DNA of 58,476 nt. Origin: Anaerolineae bacterium (GTDB lineage Bacteria; Chloroflexota; Anaerolineae; Aggregatilineales; Aggregatilineaceae). The first letter of the stretch is position 1. Every line of letters begins with the position of its first letter. The translations under genes were made by a program, and so were the position numbers. This document shows positions 53,842 through 58,476 of the stretch, piece by piece. The stretch lies in NCBI GenBank assembly GCA_016926875.1, contig JAFGNU010000055.1, forward strand, positions 1-58,476, written 5' to 3'. Under the pieces are notes generated by a model. The model made no database searches. It saw only the letters and a program-made list of their open reading frames with translations, and was not told the origin of the DNA.

Positions 53842-54879
53842 TCACATAACCCGGTGGCAGGCTACCCAGTGTTCTGGCAGCACTTCAACCATCTGCGGGT
53901 CTTCGTTGCAACACACATCAATTGAAACCGGGCAGCGTGTATTAAAGTTGCAGCCTGTAGGCGGGTTGATTGGGCTGGGGACGTCCCCCTTAAGAATAAT
54001 GCGCTGCCGCTTTTCCTCTACCTTCGGGTCTGGCACTGGCACTGCCGATAACAACGCCTGCGTATACGGGTGAAGCGGATTGGTGTACAGCTCTTCGCTC
54101 TCGGCAACTTCGACGATCTTACCTAGATACATGACCGCCACGCGGTCACACAGGTGACGTACCATGCTCAAGTCATGCGCAATGAACAGGTACGTCAGGC
54201 CAAGGTCTTCCTGGAGCTGTTGCAGCAGGTTCACCACCTGCGCCTGGATCGAGACATCCAGCGCCGAGATCGGTTCGTCGGCCACAATGAACGATGGGTT
54301 GAGCGCCAGTGACCGCGCCAGGCCAATACGCTGGCGCTGACCACCAGAGAACTCGTGCGGATAACGAGACACGAAATAGGGGTTAAGCCCTACCAGATCC
54401 ATCAGTTCGGCTACCCGCTCCTGGCGCTCCTTTTTGGTTCCGATGTTGTGGATCACCAGCGGCTCCGCTACGATTCGTCCGACCGACATACGCGGGTTGA
54501 GCGAGGCATACGGGTCCTGAAAGACCATCTGCATCCTCAGGCGCATCTTGCGCAGCGGCTCACCTTTCAGTTCCGTGATCTCCTGCCCCTCAAACTTGAC
54601 ACTCCCGGCAGTCGCGCGATAAAGCTGGAGAATGGTTCGCCCGGTGGTCGATTTACCACACCCGCTTTCACCGACCAGTCCCAGCGTTTCGCCCTGGAAA
54701 ATTCTAAAGCTCACGCCATCCACGGCTTTGACTGCCGCTACTTCGCGTTGAAACACAATGCCGGATCGGATCGGAAAATACTTCTTGAGATCCGTCACCT
54801 CAACGATGACCCGCTTACCGTTTTCCGCCACTGTGCCAGCGCCGTCTTCTATTCGAGTATCGCTCATCACTTTATCCAT
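53842..54879 (-). CDS. Oligopeptide ABC transporter ATPase (DppF/OppF-like)
   Basis: 345 residues from MDKVMSDTR with GAGGA upstream, overlapping the DppD-like gene by 8 nt. Walker [11 protein letters not shown], signature [15 protein letters not shown] and Walker [14 protein letters not shown] are intact. The C-terminal oligopeptide-transporter motif carries Cys residues ([15 protein letters not shown]...WVACHRV). It energises peptide or related solute import together with the D subunit. A 150-nt gap precedes dppC with no promoter noticed. Confidence 0.96.
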   Translation of the reverse strand: MDKVMSDTRIEDGAGTVAENGKRVIVEVTDLKKYFPIRSGIVFQREVAAVKAVDGVSFRIFQGETLGLVGESGCGKSTTGRTILQLYRATAGSVKFEGQEITELKGEPLRKMRLRMQMVFQDPYASLNPRMSVGRIVAEPLVIHNIGTKKERQERVAELMDLVGLNPYFVSRYPHEFSGGQRQRIGLARSLALNPSFIVADEPISALDVSIQAQVVNLLQQLQEDLGLTYLFIAHDLSMVRHLCDRVAVMYLGKIVEVAESEELYTNPLHPYTQALLSAVPVPDPKVEEKRQRIILKGDVPSPINPPTGCNFNTRCPVSIDVCCNEDPQMVEVLPEHWVACHRVM

Positions 54880-55867
54880 ACTGCGGTTCCTCTTCGCGAA
54901 CATCAACCCAGCACGCCACGATATGATCAGGCGACCCCTCAGGCACAGTCCTCAAGACCGGATTCTGCTCACATTGCTCGGTGCGGTAGATGCAGCGCGG
55001 CGCAAAGGGGCACCCCGTGGGCAGATAACGCATATCGGGCGGGGCGCCATCAATCGAGAACAGCTCCTCGTGCTTCTGGTCCAGGCGCGGCAGAGATTGC
55101 AGCAGCCCCAGCGTGTAGGGGTGGCGCGGGTCGCCGTAGACATCCTTCACCGGGCCGCGCTCGACAATGTAGCCGGCATACATCACCTGCACGTTATCGG
55201 CCAATCCGGCTATGATGCCCAGGTCATGCGTGATCCAGATCATCGCCATGCCGATCTTGTCACGCAGGCGGCGCACGAGGTCCAAAATCTGGGCCTGGAT
55301 CGTCACGTCAAGCGCGGTTGTTGGCTCGTCGGCGATCAACAACTGTGGATTGCAGGATAATGCCATCGCGATCATTGCGCGCTGGCGCATCCCACCGGAG
55401 AACTGGTGCGGGTAATCATCCAGGCGGTCTCTGGCCGATGGAATCCCAACCATAGACAGCAGTTCCGCCGCCCGCGTCCGCGCCTGCTCATTATCCATGC
55501 CCAGGTGCAGCTTGAGCGCCTCGGTGATCTGACGGCCAATGGTCAGGACCGGGTTCAGCGATGTCATCGGGTCCTGAAACACCATGGCGATCTCTGCTCC
55601 GCGAACCAGGCGCTGCTGGTTCTTGGACAGCTTGAGCAAGTCCCGGCCACGGAAAAACACCTCGCCATCGACGATCTTGCCCGGCGGCTGCGGGATCAGG
55701 CCCATAATCGAGAGCGCATGCACGCTTTTACCACAACCACTTTCCCCTACAACCCCCAGGGTTTCCCCCTCATTCAAGGTATAGGAGATGCCATTCACGG
55801 CATGAACCGTGCCTTCTTCGGTGTGAAAATGAGTTATGAGGTTCTTGACCTCCATTAAGACGGTCAA
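54872..55867 (-). CDS. Oligopeptide ABC transporter ATPase (DppD/OppD-like)
   Basis: 331 residues. Walker [11 protein letters not shown], signature [15 protein letters not shown] and Walker [14 protein letters not shown] are complete. The C-terminal Cys-rich motif ([14 protein letters not shown]...HIVACW) is the usual oligopeptide-ABC tail. The start is TTG, chosen because AAAGGAG lies 10 nt upstream; the in-frame ATG at 55855 would be 22 nt from it. It is the first gene of the D-F-C-lipoprotein-B operon, with a promoter at 55967-55995. Confidence 0.96.
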   Translation of the reverse strand: MTVLMEVKNLITHFHTEEGTVHAVNGISYTLNEGETLGVVGESGCGKSVHALSIMGLIPQPPGKIVDGEVFFRGRDLLKLSKNQQRLVRGAEIAMVFQDPMTSLNPVLTIGRQITEALKLHLGMDNEQARTRAAELLSMVGIPSARDRLDDYPHQFSGGMRQRAMIAMALSCNPQLLIADEPTTALDVTIQAQILDLVRRLRDKIGMAMIWITHDLGIIAGLADNVQVMYAGYIVERGPVKDVYGDPRHPYTLGLLQSLPRLDQKHEELFSIDGAPPDMRYLPTGCPFAPRCIYRTEQCEQNPVLRTVPEGSPDHIVACWVDVREEEPQYG

Positions 55868-55966
55868 AGGCCAGTCTCTCCTTTGGCGTGTCTGATCCCG
55901 CCCAGGCAGGATGGGGCGCCAAAATACATTACGTATAGGTTATGAATCGCTGCTGAGAATTGCGGA

Positions 55967-55995
55967 ATTGTAAGGCAATCACCGATCACTTGCAA
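55967..55995 (-). promoter_or_regulatory. Promoter of the oligopeptide ABC operon
   Basis: On the minus strand TTGCAA and TACAAT are exactly 17 bp apart. The transcript start near 55960 gives a leader of about 90 nt. The stretch 55996-56227 upstream is AT-richer and shows no gene I can support. Confidence 0.65.
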
Positions 55996-56227
55996 GTAGT
56001 TTATCCGAAACAACAAGTAACCGATCAACCCCAAAATAAAAAGGTCTATCATCAGTTGTTTGAGGTGACGACCCTCCTGACTACGCCAGGCTATCTGCCA
56101 ATCGGGGAAAATAATATTTCACAGAGCCAGCTTCCCCATACTATTCTTATGCACAGCGTAACGACTTGGTTCAAAATTCGTGTCCAACCTGCCGGGATTC
56201 GTACCCCGAACCACCGCCAAAATAAGC

Positions 56228-56256
56228 TTGACAGTCCCCCTCGGACCTGCTACACT
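56228..56256 (+). promoter_or_regulatory. Consensus promoter of the serS operon
   Basis: A perfect TTGACA and a TACACT are 17 bp apart. The predicted transcript start near 56263 is 15 nt before the first stem of the T-box leader. Confidence 0.85.
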
Positions 56257-56262
56257 GCTGGT

Positions 56263-56533
56263 CACACGAACTCCAACGGAGCAAGTAGGCTGTCATCCAT
56301 TTTCAGAGAGCCGCCGGACGGTGCAAGGCGGTAATGTGCAGCAGCCGAAATCCACTCCCGGTTGATGGAGCCTGTTGAAACGACCCTGGTGTCTTTAAGA
56401 CAGGCCGGGCGCGCCCGTTACAGCGTTTGAGTCTCCGACTCACCGAGGCCTGTGCTGCAAAGCACCGGCAAATCCAGGTGGCACCACGAGTCCCCTCGTC
56501 CTGGTTGTATCCAGGCAGGGGATTTTACGTTTT
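56263..56533 (+). promoter_or_regulatory. T-box riboswitch leader (serine specifier UCC)
   Basis: The leader senses uncharged tRNA-Ser and lets transcription continue into serS. Stem I base GGAG (56278-56281) pairs with CTCC (56355-56358). The AGTA motif is followed by GGCTG, which pairs with CAGCC just before GAAA, forming the S-turn. The specifier TCC is at 56351-56353. The apical AGAGAGCCG and GGTGCAA features are present. The T-box AGGTGGCACCACG (56476-56488) would pair with the tRNA end. The terminator CCCCTCGTCCTGG / CCAGGCAGGGG (56492-56521) is followed by ATTTTACGTTTT, so control is by transcription termination. Confidence 0.9.
56492..56533 (+). terminator. T-box-controlled terminator
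   Basis: A stem of about 11 bp with a TTGTAT loop, then ATTTTACGTTTT. It competes with the antiterminator that contains the T-box sequence. Confidence 0.85.
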
Positions 56534-56547
56534 AAGGAGGGGTAACG

Positions 56548-56739
56548 ATGAGACTGGATTTCATGACTCCGGATGTATGGAACGGCCTGGTGCTGGGCGT
56601 GGTCCTTATCGGGCTGTCGCTGGCGATCCTGCGCCTGTACAGTGACCTCTCCCGGCCCGTGAGGAAGCGGAGTAAGCAGGCAGCCAATGCTGACAGCGTA
56701 CCGCCACCGCCGTTTGACACACCACCACAGGGTGATTAG
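56548..56739 (+). CDS. Small single-TM protein between T-box and serS
   Basis: 63 residues with a near-perfect ribosome site (AAGGAGGGG). A short head (MRLDFMTPDVWNG) is followed by one hydrophobic helix (LVLGVVLIGLSLAILRLY, about 14-31) and a basic then Pro-rich tail. It lies under T-box control and 47 nt before serS, so both are made when serine or Ser-tRNA is short. No family is recognised. The strong ribosome site and helix make a real gene likely. Confidence 0.72.
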   Translation: MRLDFMTPDVWNGLVLGVVLIGLSLAILRLYSDLSRPVRKRSKQAANADSVPPPPFDTPPQGD

Positions 56740-56786
56740 CCCGGATACCTGGGAGCAGCAGAGCACACATATCAGGAGGACATCCC

Positions 56787-58223
56787 ATGCTCGACATCGC
56801 GTTGATCCGCGAAAAACCCGACTGGATCAAAGAGCAACTGCACAACCTGAACGACGAAGCGGCCATCGCGCGTATTGACGCCATTCTCGACCTGGACCAG
56901 CGGCGGCGCGCGCTGCTCAATGAAGTAGAAGCCATCAAAGCCGACCGCAACAAGCTCAACAAGCAGATGGGCCGCTTCCGGGGCAACAAGAAGCTGTCAC
57001 CTGCCGAACGGATCGGTGGGGCCAGGCAGGCCATCGAGGCGCTGCAAGCGGGCGAGATCGAAGCCGCCCTGGACGCATTGACGAATCCGCAAGCCGTCGA
57101 GGGCATGGCCGACGAGTCCGAGGATGCCGTCCGTGCCGCGCTGGACGAACTCACCGCGCAGATGAAAGCTGTCAGCGCGCGGGTGGGCGAGCTGGACGAA
57201 GAAGTCCGGCTGGTTGAAGCGGAACTGACCGACAACATGCTGTGGATTCCAAACCTGCCCCACGCGAGCACGCCGGTTGGGCTGTCCGAAGAAGAAAACG
57301 TTATATGGGAGCCGCAGGGCCAGCCGCGCGCCTTTGATTTTGACCCGCTGCCCCACTGGGAGCTTGGCCCGGCGCTGGACATCATCGACTTTGAGCGGGG
57401 TGTCAAGCTGTCCGGCACACGCTTTTACGTGCTCAAACACACGGGCGCGCGGCTGTACCGGGCGATGATCAACTGGTTGATCGATGTGCACACCGGCAGC
57501 GGCTTTATCGAAATGTACACGCCGTTCATGGTGCGCGAAGACATGATGATCGGCTCGGCGCAGTTCCCCAAGTTCCGCGACGTGGTGTACTTCGATGAAG
57601 AATCGCAGCTTTACATGCTGCCCACCGCCGAGGTTGCGCTGACGAACCTGCACCGTGATGAAATCTTCGAGGCCGACGACCTGCCGCTGTATTATGTGGC
57701 GCATACGCCCTGCTTCCGCCGCGAAAAAATGAGCGCCGGGCGTGACGTGCGCGGCATCAAGCGCGTGCACCAGTTCGAAAAAGTGGAGATGTACAAGTTC
57801 ACCACGCCGGAAACCAGCTACGACGAACTGGAAACGCTGACCCAGGCCGCCGAACGCGTCTGTGGGCTGCTGGGCATCCCGTGCCGCCGCGTCGAGATGG
57901 TCACTGGCGACCTGGGCTTTGCGGCATCCAAAAAATACGATGTCGAGATGTGGGCGCCGGGCTGCCAGGAATGGCTGGAGGTCAGTTCGTGCAGCAACAC
58001 GGAAGATTTCCAGGCGCGCCGCGCGAATATCCGCTACCGGCCAGAGCCAGGCGCCAGGCCGCGCTATGTGCACACGCTCAACGGGTCGGGCCTGGGCATG
58101 GCGCGCACGCTGATCGCCGTGCTGGAAAATTACCAGCAAGCCGATGGCAGCGTGATCGTGCCGGACGTACTGCGCTCCTACATGGGCGGGCTGGAAGTGA
58201 TCGAGCCGAACGCCAGCGCGTGA
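56787..58223 (+). CDS. serS: Seryl-tRNA synthetase
   Basis: 478 residues. Class II synthetase that charges tRNA-Ser. It begins MLDIALIREKPDWIKEQL. The long helical arm that binds tRNA-Ser (about 30-150) is longer than usual, with an inserted stretch near residues 65-115 (FRGNKKLSPAERIGG, LDALTNPQAVEGM). The catalytic motifs are standard: TAEVALTNLHRDE, motif 2 CFRREKMSAGRDVRGIKRVHQF and motif 3 GSGLGMARTLIAVLENYQ. Most bacterial enzymes have 420-430 residues. AGGAGG precedes the ATG. Expression is controlled by the T-box leader through the small upstream gene. Confidence 0.97.
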   Translation: MLDIALIREKPDWIKEQLHNLNDEAAIARIDAILDLDQRRRALLNEVEAIKADRNKLNKQMGRFRGNKKLSPAERIGGARQAIEALQAGEIEAALDALTNPQAVEGMADESEDAVRAALDELTAQMKAVSARVGELDEEVRLVEAELTDNMLWIPNLPHASTPVGLSEEENVIWEPQGQPRAFDFDPLPHWELGPALDIIDFERGVKLSGTRFYVLKHTGARLYRAMINWLIDVHTGSGFIEMYTPFMVREDMMIGSAQFPKFRDVVYFDEESQLYMLPTAEVALTNLHRDEIFEADDLPLYYVAHTPCFRREKMSAGRDVRGIKRVHQFEKVEMYKFTTPETSYDELETLTQAAERVCGLLGIPCRRVEMVTGDLGFAASKKYDVEMWAPGCQEWLEVSSCSNTEDFQARRANIRYRPEPGARPRYVHTLNGSGLGMARTLIAVLENYQQADGSVIVPDVLRSYMGGLEVIEPNASA

Positions 58224-58224
58224 G

Positions 58225-58233
58225 TGGTATAAT
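58225..58233 (+). promoter_or_regulatory. Extended -10 promoter of rnpB
   Basis: TGGTATAAT (TG-n-TATAAT) starts 2 nt after the last base of the serS stop codon. No good -35 is seen, as expected for an extended -10 promoter. Transcription would begin near 58240. Confidence 0.7.
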
Positions 58234-58239
58234 AGAGGC

Positions 58240-58476
58240 AGGCTCAAGTCAACCGGGCGATCGCGTCCTGCCTTGCTGCGGGATGAGGAAAGTCCGCGCT
58301 CCACAGGGCACGGTGCTGGCTAACGGCCAGGCGGGGTGACCCGACGGCAGAGTGCAACAGAGAGGTATATTGCCCTTCGCACGAGGGGTGAGGGTGAAAC
58401 GGTGCGGTAAGAGCGCACCGGCGCCGGTGGCGACACCGGCGGCCAGGCAAACCCCACCGGGAGCAAAACCAAGCAG
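58240..58476 (+). ncRNA. rnpB: RNase P RNA, type A, 5' part (cut by window end)
   Basis: The catalytic RNA that matures tRNA 5' ends. Conserved blocks in order are GAGGAAAGTCCG (58287-58298), CTCCACAGGGCACGGTGCTGG, GGCTAACGGCC then AGGCGGGGTGACCC, ACGGCAGAGTGCAACAGAGAG, GGGTGAAACGGTGCGGTAAGA, and CAAACCCCACC with GGAGCAAAACCAAG at the edge. The 3' end lies outside the window. It is cotandem with serS but has its own promoter. Confidence 0.95.

Noticed and set aside
55864..56052. Minus-strand frame of 62 codons with a hydrophobic start
   Set aside because: It overlaps the promoter and leader of the peptide ABC operon and has no good ribosome site.
56192..56212. tRNA-like T-arm on the minus strand (GGGGTACGAATCCC)
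   Set aside because: The T-loop is not TTCGAAT, and no acceptor, D or anticodon arms could be placed around it. It also adjoins the serS promoter.
1..58476. CRISPR array, prophage or rRNA/tRNA operon
   Set aside because: No regularly spaced repeats, phage structural genes, rRNA or complete tRNA sequence was seen in the window.

Overview
The window is GC-rich bacterial DNA that most resembles a member of the Chloroflexota (Anaerolineae-like). The reasons are the many secreted proteins with SH3-like domains and Pro/Thr-rich linkers, a large MoxR/von Willebrand-A/DUF58 gene set, a DnaD-type helicase-loading cluster, bactofilins, and T-box control of an aminoacyl-tRNA synthetase. This assignment is an inference from gene content. 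No taxonomic marker was searched.

Layout. 1-5.2 kb: a DedA membrane protein, a bactofilin, a ketol-acid-reductoisomerase-like protein that has lost its catalytic residues, and an ECF sigma factor / anti-sigma-like / bactofilin-like membrane protein operon. 5.2-12.2 kb: PriA, a MEMO1-family protein, an alpha/beta hydrolase, GroES, a tandem thioredoxin-fold oxidoreductase, OsmC and a small membrane protein. 12.4-20.1 kb: a short sucrose synthase, an envelope operon (SH3 lipoprotein, HEAT protein, LysM-M23 peptidase, excisionase-type HTH), a response regulator and PlsY. 20.2-24.8 kb: a helicase-loading cluster made of DnaD, a tandem-AAA+ DnaC/DnaI-like loader and DnaB carrying a mini-intein, followed by a DUF151 nuclease and a class IV aminotransferase.

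25.84-27.72 kb is a 1,882-bp mobile unit with perfect 15-bp terminal inverted repeats and a 5-bp target duplication (ATACA). It carries a secreted-protein gene where a transposase would normally be, plus the first 23 codons of an IS1634/DUF4277-type transposase. It fits the definition of a mobile insertion cassette and is the most unusual structure in the window.

27.8-49.3 kb holds two long minus-strand operons, each with its own good sigma-70-type promoter. The first is MoxR, an unknown helical protein, an ABC ATPase and permease, DUF58, a GT39-like membrane enzyme and two vWA proteins. The second is an FHA/SH3 membrane protein, a large GldG-like membrane protein, an ABC ATPase and permease, a coiled-coil Gln/Gly-rich protein and a lipoprotein. 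Together they look like a cell-envelope assembly or export machine built around a MoxR chaperone and two ABC-2 exporters. Its substrate is unknown.

49.5-55.9 kb is an oligopeptide-type ABC importer operon (D, F, C, B). It has no recognisable solute-binding protein but has a five-repeat cysteine-containing lipoprotein between the two permeases. 56.2-58.5 kb holds a consensus promoter, a serine-type T-box leader, a small membrane protein, serS with an enlarged tRNA-binding arm, and the 5' part of RNase P RNA, which runs off the window end.
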